Origin: Paulinella micropora
Taxonomy: Eukaryota; Cercozoa; Imbricatea; Euglyphida; Paulinellidae
Reading direction: 5' to 3'
DNA length: 25,000 bases
Assembly: GCA_019918135.1 (NCBI GenBank)
Contig: WBZZ01005362.1
Span: 1-25,000 of the forward strand
The notes under the pieces were generated by a model that was given only the letters and a program-made list of their open reading frames with translations, ran no database searches and was not told the origin of the DNA. The stretch's first letter is position 1; the number at the start of each line of letters is the position of its first letter. Position numbers and translations under genes: made by a program. Below, piece by piece: positions 17,151 through 25,000 of the stretch.

Positions 17151-18125
17151 GCCAGTCTATTAAGACATAGGCCGGGGGAATTGAGTGTAAATTGAAGACA
17201 GGGGGGCTAGAAAGGAGTGTGTTTTGAGAACGATTTTTATTTTCGTTCGCAAACAACGAAACACACACCCCACATCACACTCAAACACTCCAAACGTGTT
17301 GTGTGGTGTCATATAGGTCAGCAAGGACAAGAGCTCGGATACCGAGTGGCTTTCAAGACAATCGTCAACAAGCGTGTGAAGAGTCGACAGCACTCGGTAC
17401 ATACACACAAAGACATACACGACAACACTCACAAACCTACCTACCACAATCAGAAAAGTCAAACGAAGGTTGTTCTTTGAGTTGGAAAAGACTCGTTCTT
17501 GAAAAAGGAAGGAAATAAGGTGATCCATTGGGCAGAGCCAAGAAGGAATCATTGAAAACCTTTTTGTACTATTTTCTGTTGTGTCAACAGCAAGGTGGTT
17601 ACAGAGTGCAGAAAGTTTGTTGTGTACTGCCAGGGTGCGGCCAGTCTATTAAGACATAGTCCGGGGGAATTGAGGGTAAATTGAAGACAGGAAGGCTAGA
17701 AAGGAGTGTGTTCTGAGAACGATTTTTATTTTTGTTCGCAAACAACGAAACACACACCCCACATCACACTCAAACACTCCAAACGTGTTGTGTGGTGTCA
17801 TATAGGTCAGCAAGGACAAGAACTCTGATACCGAGTGGCTTTCAAGACAATCGCCAACAAGTGTGTGAAGAGTCTACAGCACTCGGTACATACACACACT
17901 AAGACATACGACAACACTCACAAACCTACCTACCACAATCAGAAAAGACAAACGAAGGCTGTTCTTTGAGTTGGAAAAGACTCCTTCTTGCAAAAGGAAA
18001 GGAATAAGGTGATCCATTGGGCAGAGCCCAGAAGGAATCATTGAAAACCTTTTTGTATTTTTCTGTTGTGTCAACAGCAAGGTGGTTACAGAGTGTAGAA
18101 AGTTTGTTGTGTACTGCCAGGGTGC
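17151..18125 (+). repeat. 488-bp direct tandem duplication
   Basis: Unit 1 runs 17151-17638 and unit 2 17640-18125, from GCCAGTCTATTAAGACATA to GTACTGCCAGGGTGC. They differ by a few percent substitutions and small indels. Minus-strand ORFs of about 100-130 codons exist in both copies but are not conserved end to end, so they are probably not genes. The duplication lies about 260 bp before the Gag start of element B, where a 5' LTR or leader would be, but no TG...CA ends or primer-binding site could be assigned. Confidence 0.8.
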
Positions 18126-18386
18126 ACACGTACGCATCGTCTGGCTTGGCAGAAGGAGCAGCAAGGCTTCCCCCGGCAGAGGGGGAGGGTGAGTCCACCA
18201 AACCTTTGACTGTTATCTGTTGATTGTTGTGTTGGGAGTGAGTTGGTTGTTGTGTTGTGTAACATCGTGCTTGACACAGGCATTGACCACACAGTGAACA
18301 GAACACACGACAACAAAAACAAACACAACAGCACACTCACACACACGAGAACATACGACTCTGCTCGTCTCAACCCCTCAGGCACA

Positions 18387-19973
18387 ATGAAAATTGCGTG
18401 GATAGGCTCTACAACGAGATCATCCACCGCAATAAGACTAGACATGTCTGAGGACGCAGACAGTAACGACACGCCCGCCACCGGCTGCGGTTTTACCACT
18501 CCTGCAAGGGGAGGAAGCAGAGCACAGGAGGAACCTGTCCCTCGCTCCCCATGGAGAGGGCCCGACAATGGGCTGGTAATTCCGGCTCGTGCAATTCAGA
18601 CGAAGGTAGTGCTTGACCGATACCGAAGCCCAGCAGAGGGATGGCCGAGCAACCCTGTGGAACAAAAGGAACAGGGGACAAACTTAAATGACAACTCGGT
18701 GCATATTTTCCCGAACAATGTATACGAGGACACGGCTTGGTACAAATGTATGTTCAATGAAGGCACAACGCAAGGGGCTATTGGACTAATGCATCAGTAC
18801 AATCCGAGTCTTACTGCAAATGGTACCAGTACCATACACCATGTCATGGACCTCTACAGGGTTTTAGCAACCGTGCGTGACTCCTTATTAGACGAAGCGT
18901 GGCAGATCAACCACCAAAGGTATCAAGCTTTGCTGAATACCTTATTCGTCAAGAAAAAGGATCTGCAACCCTCTCTCACTTTCCCTTTCACACAGGACAC
19001 AGATAAAGAACTAGCCGTGGACACAAAGTGGCCCAACTCGGCAGGGTTGCTGGTTTTTATCTCGGAGATACAAGCTTGGAATATAGTATCGGCACGAAAC
19101 CTAGGGGCTGCGGTTGCAATTTGGAACCTCACCCTAACAGAGCACAAGAGCTGGAAACGACAGCTTCTCCCCTCAGAAGACAATTCAACAGCAGCTGCCC
19201 AAGCCCGGGACACCCTTAACGAGCTGCTTGATACTATCGAACAGCATCAGTGGACCTGGGTGGGTAGGATAGCAACGAAGTTTAAATACTTCAAGGCCAA
19301 CATGGTGTTTGAGAAGTTCGTCAGAAGTGGAAAAGCGGTGGAAAAGAAAATCGCTCCCCATCCGGCGGTCAAGCTCTACTGGTGCAATTTCCTCGCCATG
19401 TGCGAGTTGGTCGCACAGACCATCAGTGATATCCTCCGAATTCGCCTAGCGAACGAGGTTCATGTCACATATGGCAACGATGGCAGAGCAACTATCGTTC
19501 CAGAAGGAACGACATTCGTTTTCTTCAACAGGAAGGTAATTGTCCCGCCTCCGGGAAACAACGGGGGTGGAGGGCATAACCGACCTCCAAACACCACTGA
19601 ACAACAAAAGTCTGCAAACGACAAGTTGGTCGAACGAGCTCTGACTCGGCTAGACAAGGCCACAACATTCGACTATGGAAAATACAACCCGCAAGTTAAC
19701 ATCGATTACGGCGAGGGTATTTTGCTTTTGTTGGGCTACACGTGTCTGGACAGTACGATTGGGCAGTTCAGCCTAACTGCAGCCGACACTAAACAGATTT
19801 TAGCCAACAAAGCCAGTCGGTGGGCTTCCCAAGACTTGTTGACACACAAGTGGCCCCAATGGGACGAAGAAGCGGGCAGATTAATCCAGGGGGGACATTT
19901 GAAGCCTCCACAGCCAAACGATACCCCTCCCATACCCGGGTATGATACCCATTATGATACCCCTGGGGTATGA
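18387..19973 (+). CDS. Gag-like protein, N-terminal part (element B)
   Basis: From the ATG at 18387 (an alternative is 18444) the frame gives 528 residues. The first 100 are polar and disordered. Residues 100-420 are rich in Trp, Leu and Ala helices (AWYKCMFNEG, LYRVLATVRDSLLDEAWQ, KLYWCNFLAMCELVAQ) and look like a capsid-type helical domain. A GNNGGGGHNRPP linker and a further helical part follow. The last 20 residues come from the foldback repeat and are not native. No named family is recognised; the assignment rests on its place before the protease and RT. Confidence 0.55.
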   Translation: MKIAWIGSTTRSSTAIRLDMSEDADSNDTPATGCGFTTPARGGSRAQEEPVPRSPWRGPDNGLVIPARAIQTKVVLDRYRSPAEGWPSNPVEQKEQGTNLNDNSVHIFPNNVYEDTAWYKCMFNEGTTQGAIGLMHQYNPSLTANGTSTIHHVMDLYRVLATVRDSLLDEAWQINHQRYQALLNTLFVKKKDLQPSLTFPFTQDTDKELAVDTKWPNSAGLLVFISEIQAWNIVSARNLGAAVAIWNLTLTEHKSWKRQLLPSEDNSTAAAQARDTLNELLDTIEQHQWTWVGRIATKFKYFKANMVFEKFVRSGKAVEKKIAPHPAVKLYWCNFLAMCELVAQTISDILRIRLANEVHVTYGNDGRATIVPEGTTFVFFNRKVIVPPPGNNGGGGHNRPPNTTEQQKSANDKLVERALTRLDKATTFDYGKYNPQVNIDYGEGILLLLGYTCLDSTIGQFSLTAADTKQILANKASRWASQDLLTHKWPQWDEEAGRLIQGGHLKPPQPNDTPPIPGYDTHYDTPGV

Positions 19974-20215
19974 TACGCCCATACCCCCCTTCCCATATCC
20001 CTGGGTTATGATACCCTTCCCCCGTATCCCTGGGTTATGATACCCTCCCCCGCCCCCCCATACCCCCCAAATGTATGGAACAGGGGTATGGGACAGGTAT
20101 CATACCCCGGGGTATGGGACAGGGGTATATGGACTAGGGGTATCGGTTTATGATACCCCAGGGGTATCATACCGGGTATCATACCCGGGTATGGGAGGGG
20201 TATCGTTTGGCTGTG
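19909..20215. repeat. Foldback element of GGGTATGATACCC-type palindromes inserted in gag
   Basis: The outer 42 bases (19909-19950) are the exact reverse complement of 20174-20215, starting CACAGCCAAACGATACCCCT. Pairing continues inward for at least 25 more bases with few mismatches. The interior is built from GGGTATGATACCC, CCCTGGGTTATGATACCC and related units that are themselves palindromic. The whole 307-bp block can fold into one long hairpin. It separates two Gag reading frames, so it looks like an insertion or a palindromic expansion. No clear target duplication is visible. Confidence 0.8.
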
Positions 20216-20274
20216 CTCCCATGTGACCTCATCACCTGCTTGAACAATTTGTCAAGGGAGCCAATTGGGGTTTC

Positions 20275-21096
20275 ATGTGCGACCCTGTTATAGTCGCAGA
20301 CCTTGTGTCGGCAATGGCACAACGTATGTGGGAGGCCGATGTTGCCCACAACGAAATCGTTGATCTTCCACAAAAGTTGATCGCGCCCCTTGTTCGAGCC
20401 GATTTGGCGATGTTACTAGTGGCAGTACTCAAGGGTATCGCTAGAGCAACAACCACCAAAGGTCGAACATCAGGGGAGAGATACATTCGAAATGTCTTGT
20501 CGCAGGCACAAGATGCCGATGACCGAGCATTCTCGCTTCAGAGCTTTCGCGTTGATCGGTTGGTCGAAGTATCCGCGTGGGATGCAAATTTTGTGAAGAA
20601 GATATTCGGCCCTAAATCTGACAGGGACGAACGTATGCGGAGAGCAACACTCCTGCTGCAAGCAATGCAGGCGGTGGGATTGTCGTTGCCGGATCGTCAG
20701 GCAAAGGCGAACGAACCACAGTTCGACATACTGTCCTTCGTCACATCCACCTCATTGGGAGACCACTCTTATACGGGGTCCAGCTCCTATCAGAGATCCC
20801 CCTCGAGTTCACCTAACACATACTGGTCATCATCGTCGAGCTCATCGAGCTCCTCGAACCCGTATTGGGGCCAGGGTCTGCGACATTCTCCAAATCCATA
20901 CGCATCTACATCTTCTCCAGCGGGGGGTAGCCCTAACCCATATGCCCAACAACCTACTTCGGGATTTCATTCTTCACCACCGGTGGGTTTGACATCACCA
21001 CCTCATACTTACCAAGCACCAGAATTTACTATGTCCATTTACTCACCACCGCCATTACCACCCCCCCATATTACCTCCCGCACCACCGCCGGTTAG
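20275..21096 (+). CDS. Gag-like protein, second segment with Ser/Pro/Tyr-rich tail
   Basis: Residues 1-145 are helical (VADLVSAMAQRMWEADVAHNEIVDL; LLLQAMQAVGL). Residues 150-270 are low complexity: a run of Ser, and SPNPYA or NPYW motifs repeated about five times. Its frame is open upstream to 20227, just past the foldback repeat, so it is probably the continuation of the preceding ORF. At the C7 run (21061-21067) the sensible reading moves to the +1 frame. Confidence 0.5.
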   Translation: MCDPVIVADLVSAMAQRMWEADVAHNEIVDLPQKLIAPLVRADLAMLLVAVLKGIARATTTKGRTSGERYIRNVLSQAQDADDRAFSLQSFRVDRLVEVSAWDANFVKKIFGPKSDRDERMRRATLLLQAMQAVGLSLPDRQAKANEPQFDILSFVTSTSLGDHSYTGSSSYQRSPSSSPNTYWSSSSSSSSSSNPYWGQGLRHSPNPYASTSSPAGGSPNPYAQQPTSGFHSSPPVGLTSPPHTYQAPEFTMSIYSPPPLPPPHITSRTTAG

Positions 21097-21574
21097 CCAG
21101 ACACAAGGGGCCCCGCCCTCACGTCAGCCGACGACGAAGAAAAAGAAAACACGTCCAATTTCACGGCAAACCAATCACTCTCTCAGCTTATTATCCATCG
21201 AACCTGGTCAGGCTAATTGCCCGTACGGGATACAGAGGTTAGAAGACCTTGGCAACCCGCCAACGGTCAAGTCTAATACTCTGTGTGATTATTACCATCA
21301 TGCCCTGGCCTTTAACGGCTTACCAGAACATCGATTTTGGGTATGGCCCTGCCTCATGGGGAAGTGGTGCCAGCGATGGCACACAATCCCGGGCACCCCA
21401 CAGCATTCAATAGCGATGAAGCGGTATATACGCCGATACAAGGCGGGAGAGTCGAAGGTCAAAAGGCCGGAAGATGGCGATTGGGTGCCCTGCCCGAAAC
21501 AGCAGGCACACATGAACTTGCCATTCCCGGACGTTGATGAACACGGACGGATCTCTCTGATGCCAAACGTTTAA
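21068..21574 (+). CDS. Gag-like Cys/His-containing segment
   Basis: Reading begins in a Pro-rich stretch, passes a basic TTKKKKTRP patch and then a segment with four Cys and several His and Trp (LCDYYHHALAF, WVWPCLMGKWCQRWH, VPCPKQQAH). The spacing fits no standard CCHC knuckle; it may be a divergent zinc-binding nucleocapsid. It ends at TAA, but FNGHVAGWYAAFDAEAE in the next frame looks like its continuation. No methionine start is needed if it is part of Gag. Confidence 0.45.
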   Translation: MLPPAPPPVSQTQGAPPSRQPTTKKKKTRPISRQTNHSLSLLSIEPGQANCPYGIQRLEDLGNPPTVKSNTLCDYYHHALAFNGLPEHRFWVWPCLMGKWCQRWHTIPGTPQHSIAMKRYIRRYKAGESKVKRPEDGDWVPCPKQQAHMNLPFPDVDEHGRISLMPNV

Positions 21575-21893
21575 CGGGCACGTGGCGGGTTGGTACGCCG
21601 CCTTCGATGCGGAAGCCGAAATGCTCAAGAGCCAATTCCCGGCGGCGGACAAGTTCGCGGCATACATGCCCGGGCAGGAGTCACTCCTGAGCCAGATGGG
21701 TAAGCCCACAGCACGCAAACGCAAACGCAAACGCAAACGCAAACAACACGTCACATGTGTTGTGCAGGCCAAGGCCAGCCAGCGGGACAAAAGTCCTACA
21801 AGAAGCGCAAATTCAAGTCCTAGACAATCGACGGAAAGGACACACCCCGGGGCACGTAAGCGGGTGCGTTTGCACACCCGTTGGAAACGATAG
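21570..21893 (+). CDS. Gag-like segment with a Lys-Arg repeat
   Basis: A short helix-forming part (FDAEAEMLKSQFPAADKFA) is followed by ten alternating Lys and Arg residues encoded by five CGCAAA units (about 21715-21744), a likely nucleic-acid-binding or nuclear-targeting patch. The rest is basic and disordered. It overlaps the next ORF by 13 bases. Confidence 0.4.
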   Translation, partial: FNGHVAGWYAAFDAEAEMLKSQFPAADKFAAYMPGQESLLSQMGKPTARKRKRKRKRKQHVTCVVQAKASQRDKSPTRSANSSPRQSTERTHPGARKRVRLHTRWKR

Positions 21894-22783
21894 CCACCGC
21901 AGAGGGTGCTGGACTAGTTGTCGGGACAGGCGCGGTAGTAACAGAAACACTAGTAAATAGGGTGATCGTAACGGAGGCCACACCAATGCCAGGTCAGGTG
22001 ACACAAGCCAATATCGAGTCACCGACGGCTAGGGTTGCTGTGTCCCCACCTGCACCAGTAGTAGATAAGACAATAAGAATGGAGGCTACATCAACGCCAG
22101 GTCAGGTGACACAAGTCAGTATCGAGTCACCGACGGCTAGGGTTGCTGTGCTGCCTTCTACACCACGAGTAGATAGTATTACGGCGGTCGCAGACCCCTC
22201 GATCACAGTCAATAATACTGCTACGGCAGGGGTGAGCGAAGAGATAACAGAGGGGCACAACAGTAGTCGTGGCCGTACACCTTCACCTGAGGTGACGACC
22301 TTCCGCAACAATGTGCAGGCGGACCCTCACCCATCTCCACCCGAAGACGATGTCGCACAGGCGACTAGCGAGGATGATGGTAAAATGGACGGGCTAAGTT
22401 GCCGTGTCCGCACAGCGGACACCTGCGTAAGCAAGGCAGGTTCCATCCCAGTCGCCTCACTACAGAAAATAGCCCTTTTTGAGAACAAGGTGATTAACAT
22501 CAAAGCCAGGGCAAAACAACAAATAGCACCTCAACGGTCTTTGCTCGGTCGTGATGTTCGACTAGCACCGAGAATGGTGGCCGATTCCGATATTAATCAC
22601 CCGAATATACCGCATATTGACCACGCTTTCCCCCCATACACAGACAACATGTATACTGCATCACCATTCACAGCACAGGATCCTGTAGTGCTCCCGGGCC
22701 CACGGGATGGCCCAAGCGTTGCTCCGGCGGTAGTTAGCCAGATGGGACTAACTAACACCCTTGGTAGACCAGGACAAGCTTAG
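21881..22783 (+). CDS. Gag-Pro linker with a 36-residue tandem repeat
   Basis: The 300-residue frame is mostly Thr/Val/Ser/Pro-rich and disordered. Two 108-bp units encode EATPMPGQVTQANIESPTARVAV and a close variant, starting near residue 33 and 69. The last third (SLQKIALFENKVINIKARAKQQ) looks more ordered. The sensible reading shifts into the protease frame near 22760. No enzyme motif is present. Confidence 0.45.
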   Translation: METIATAEGAGLVVGTGAVVTETLVNRVIVTEATPMPGQVTQANIESPTARVAVSPPAPVVDKTIRMEATSTPGQVTQVSIESPTARVAVLPSTPRVDSITAVADPSITVNNTATAGVSEEITEGHNSSRGRTPSPEVTTFRNNVQADPHPSPPEDDVAQATSEDDGKMDGLSCRVRTADTCVSKAGSIPVASLQKIALFENKVINIKARAKQQIAPQRSLLGRDVRLAPRMVADSDINHPNIPHIDHAFPPYTDNMYTASPFTAQDPVVLPGPRDGPSVAPAVVSQMGLTNTLGRPGQA

Positions 22784-23273
22784 CGATGCACAACGCCGGA
22801 TGGCACGCAGGTATGCTGAAATGGAATTGCAACAAGCCCTCATGTCGACAGCCGAACCCCAGGACCTCCCTGCAGCGGAGGCAAGGGACATGAGCTACAC
22901 CCGTCTATTTTGGCGGGAGCTCAACGCCCACCTGGACACCGGTAACGATAGCATGGCACAAATCACCTTTGCGGGTAAAAGATTTATAGATAAATTCGGA
23001 AAGTTATTCGATTTCACGCGCGAGGGAAAACTTGGATATATCCGGGGGGCTAACGACGGACGAAGTACGATCATTATTGGTCGTATTCCGTTGACGGTGG
23101 AATTCCCGACCGGCATGACATACACAATACACGTCTTGGTGGTGCCAGATTTCCCGGGAACAATAGTGCTGGGTAAACCTGATCTGAAGATGATGGAAGC
23201 TCAGCTTTTATTAGGGCAGGATGTTATTAAGTATGGAAGGGGCCGACACGTGGCGGAATACCCCCATACTTAA
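22761..23273 (+). CDS. Retropepsin-like aspartic protease (element B)
   Basis: LNAHLDTGNDSMAQI places the catalytic Asp at residue 59 in a DTG triad (22935-22943). TYTIHVLVVPDFPGTIVLGKPDLKMM is the second sheet and the hydrophobic-Gly end of the fold, and a VVP-x-F-x-G-x-I-VLG pattern matches Ty3 proteases. The start at 22761 is a TTG and only marks where the frame opens; the domain is part of a polyprotein. The signature TGNDSMA is shared with element A, which has lost the Asp. Retropepsins act as dimers to release Gag and Pol products. Confidence 0.68.
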   Translation: MVDQDKLSDAQRRMARRYAEMELQQALMSTAEPQDLPAAEARDMSYTRLFWRELNAHLDTGNDSMAQITFAGKRFIDKFGKLFDFTREGKLGYIRGANDGRSTIIIGRIPLTVEFPTGMTYTIHVLVVPDFPGTIVLGKPDLKMMEAQLLLGQDVIKYGRGRHVAEYPHT

Positions 23274-23775
23274 CCCTAGCCCAGAACGTCCGATAGATCA
23301 CCCGTATAGGGGAAGAGCGCAGGTGACCTTGATCCCTCCCGCACCCCCCATACCGCATGATATACGGACACAGCAGCCTGTTACGCCCGCTGGCACAGCA
23401 TGGGTATACACGAATGTTTATGTCCCGGAGCTGACCGGCCCATGGGCGGGCTTCGAGGATTTAGCAGCTGAGCGCCAGGCCCAAATCTTGCTGCTACGGA
23501 AGCAGGAGGAATCATGGCACGGCTTTGACCAAACCTACCTATATGGGGGTGGGCAGAAACAGCCACATGAATTCATAAGGGTCAAATCTAGCCTGGTTTT
23601 CCATGCATCTAAACGCCTCACAGAGGACAATAATGTTATGGCAAAGTTAAAACTATGGTACCAGGGATCGGAGCCCATCCAGCCCGAGAACCTATCGAAG
23701 GTGCCGAAACTCCTGGCTGACAGGTTGGATCGGGGTGAAGACATCACCATCATACTCCCGATACACCCACCGTGA
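23221..23775 (+). CDS. Protease-RT linker region of element B
   Basis: The useful reading starts about residue 14 (ILNPSPERPIDH), where it takes over from the protease frame at a C5 run. It is Pro-rich and then helical (GFEDLAAERQAQILLLRKQEE), with no catalytic motif. It ends at a TGA that overlaps the next frame (TGATG), and the following frame continues smoothly by a -1 shift. It is a polyprotein spacer. Confidence 0.45.
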   Translation: MLLSMEGADTWRNTPILNPSPERPIDHPYRGRAQVTLIPPAPPIPHDIRTQQPVTPAGTAWVYTNVYVPELTGPWAGFEDLAAERQAQILLLRKQEESWHGFDQTYLYGGGQKQPHEFIRVKSSLVFHASKRLTEDNNVMAKLKLWYQGSEPIQPENLSKVPKLLADRLDRGEDITIILPIHPP

Positions 23776-24710
23776 TGTGGTGGAGGGATGTATTGGATAG
23801 GGTGGTTGATGACCCAATACCGATACCCAGTCTACAGGCTAAACCACTCAAGGCATTCCGACTAGGATCAAGACAGGATGGTCTGGCATACAGAACCAAA
23901 CTACTGACCCGAAAGGTGGATGACATGCCGGAGATTGCCTTTCAGATCTTTCCGGGGTTCTTTCACAAGTCGGCAGCGAAGCAGTACGCCGTTATGATAG
24001 TAGAACTTCAGGAATTTGCAACATGGGACAACCAGTCAACAACGCGATACCCAGGTAGGGACGCGACGGATGAGGTTGAGGATCCGGACTCCATCTTAGA
24101 GTACCCGGATGACCCGAGAGATCAGAAACCGGTCGAAGAGATCATCGACGAAGTCGTGGCGCGACAGTCAGGGTCACCAGACTTTGTTCGGGATCTCAAG
24201 GCTCAATTTCTGAAGAATAAGACACTTTTCGGACCCCTTGTAGCCGGCGGCGTGACGCACACTGCTGCTAAGATAGAGCGACAAGTGGGACAGACGATGC
24301 TTCGTCTCCGCGGATCGCGCCTCAGCTATAAGGAGGAGCAGATCTGTGAGGAAATGATCCAAGACATGTTAGCTAAACGGTTAATAGAACCGTCGTGGTT
24401 GGAATACCGATCACCGGTTTGGCTAGCGCCAAAGCCGGATGGCAAGCAGCGATTTCGTATCAATTACACGAGGCTCAATACGATCATAAAGAGCGTTGAG
24501 GCACTAATTCCCCGTATGCGGGATGGCCTCAATCGACTCCGGGATGCTAAGTTCTTTACAAAGCTAGACCTGAAAAACGGATTCTGGAACATCCCTTTGG
24601 ATGTGGAGAGTCGGGCACTGACGGCCTTCGCCGTCGGCGGGAGACTGTACCAGTGGACAGTACTCCCGATGGGATTGAAAACTGCCCGGCTATTTTTCAG
24701 GATTGCATGA
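23772..24710 (+). CDS. Ty3-type reverse transcriptase, N-terminal part
   Basis: About 200 residues of linker lead to the RT domain. LIEPSWLEYRSPVWLAPKPDGKQ..RINYTRLN is the fingers motif (about residue 205). FFTKLDLKNGFWNIPL holds the first catalytic Asp (residue 266), TAFAVGGRLYQWTVLPMGLKTA the next block. The frame then fails one base short of the expected A-x-F-Q motif and stops at TGA 24708. Restoring the frame requires one extra base near 24688. RT copies element RNA into cDNA in the cytoplasmic particle. Confidence 0.8.
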   Translation: MMWWRDVLDRVVDDPIPIPSLQAKPLKAFRLGSRQDGLAYRTKLLTRKVDDMPEIAFQIFPGFFHKSAAKQYAVMIVELQEFATWDNQSTTRYPGRDATDEVEDPDSILEYPDDPRDQKPVEEIIDEVVARQSGSPDFVRDLKAQFLKNKTLFGPLVAGGVTHTAAKIERQVGQTMLRLRGSRLSYKEEQICEEMIQDMLAKRLIEPSWLEYRSPVWLAPKPDGKQRFRINYTRLNTIIKSVEALIPRMRDGLNRLRDAKFFTKLDLKNGFWNIPLDVESRALTAFAVGGRLYQWTVLPMGLKTARLFFRIA

Positions 24711-25000
24711 ATCAGGCCTTGTCCGACCCGAAGTACGGGGATCCGAAGTTCGCCGAAACTTGCGGACATACTAATCAGTAAGCTTTTGTTACATCGATGA
24801 TATCGTTATTTACTCAAAGACAGAAGCAGAGCACCTGGCTCACGTATCGGACATCTTGAGATGCCTAGAAGCCTTCGACCTCAGGTTGAACCTAGAGAAG
24901 TGTTCGTTCGCTAAGGACCACATCGATTACCTAGGGTACAGAGTCAAGGATAGGGTAATAGTGTTGAAGCCGGAGAAGCGGGACGCTATCCGTTCCCTTC
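24689..25000 (+). CDS. Ty3-type reverse transcriptase, catalytic YIDD part
   Basis: After the break, FQDCMNQAL continues the RT in a second frame until a TAA at 24779. Within 10 bases a third frame takes over with CYIDDIVIYSK, where the YIDD box (24790-24801) carries the two metal-binding Asp. RLNLEKCSFAKDHIDYLGY is the thumb-side motif of Ty3 RT. The reading runs off the window. Two one-base losses in about 100 bases make this copy inactive as read. Confidence 0.8.

Larger units (their letters stand above)
18387..25000 (+). mobile_element. Ty3-type LTR retrotransposon B, Gag to RT, truncated by the window edge
   Basis: In order: a large Gag-like ORF, a foldback insertion, a second Gag segment, a Cys/His-containing segment, a repeat-bearing Ser/Thr/Pro linker, a retropepsin with DTG, a protease-RT linker and a reverse transcriptase with the Ty3 layout. 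Frames change at least seven times, almost always by one base and with very few in-frame stops, so indels dominate. RNase H, integrase and the 3' LTR lie beyond the right edge. Confidence 0.8.

Noticed and set aside
17151..18125. The two 488-bp units as a pair of LTRs
   Set aside because: They are directly adjacent with nothing between them and lack TG...CA ends.
17160..18164. Paired minus-strand ORFs in the tandem repeat as a duplicated gene
   Set aside because: They differ in length and end, lie in AC-rich DNA, and show no protein-like features.
23772..23777. TGATG overlap as deliberate termination-reinitiation between linker and RT
   Set aside because: Several other frame changes occur nearby without such overlaps, and the flanking reading continues smoothly by a single-base shift.

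Overview
The window looks like repeat-rich nuclear DNA of a microbial eukaryote (protist or alga). The reasons are two Ty3-type LTR retrotransposons, a Ty1/copia-type element, a tRNA-derived SINE family with Pol III A and B boxes, long microsatellites, splice-acceptor-like pyrimidine tracts with CAG before ORFs, and an AATAAA signal behind the one host-like gene. I cannot name the species. Most ORFs are fragments of mobile elements and nearly all are broken by indels or stops.

Layout. 1-3684 (minus): the Gag and protease part of LTR element A, running off the left edge. Gag lies in two frames that change at G-runs, with a CCCH finger and RGG boxes, and meets the protease across a single in-frame TGA followed by CTAG. 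3685-4927: no gene; a doublet of near-palindromes. 4928-9297: an AT-rich island that reads as a decayed Polinton-like or related viral element: a GIY-YIG plus zinc-finger gene, an rve integrase (minus), two lysine/acid-rich genes (minus) and a tail-fibre-like gene. A tRNA-derived SINE sits inside the GIY-YIG gene and a second copy lies in an (AAT)n tract. 9298-11480 (minus): a copia-type protease and integrase fragment abutting the broken tail-fibre gene. 11481-15340: T-rich and simple-sequence DNA, a short GC-rich ORF, and two related copies of an unrecognised minus-strand pseudogene.

15342-16238 (+) encodes a phytanoyl-CoA dioxygenase-like enzyme with recognisable coding sequence past its TGA stop, then a polyadenylation signal. 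17151-18125 is a 488-bp tandem duplication. 18387 to the right edge (+) is LTR element B: Gag interrupted by a 307-bp foldback palindrome, a retropepsin with intact DTG, a protease-RT linker and a Ty3-type reverse transcriptase with YIDD, split over several frames. Elements A and B share a distinctive protease signature (VGNDTMA and TGNDSMA) and probably belong to one lineage.

The most interesting signals are the UGA-CUAG junction in element A, its NVG in place of the protease DTG, the viral relic with a SINE inside one gene, and the foldback repeat. Many frame breaks in unrelated genes fall on G/C homopolymers, so some may be base-calling errors.
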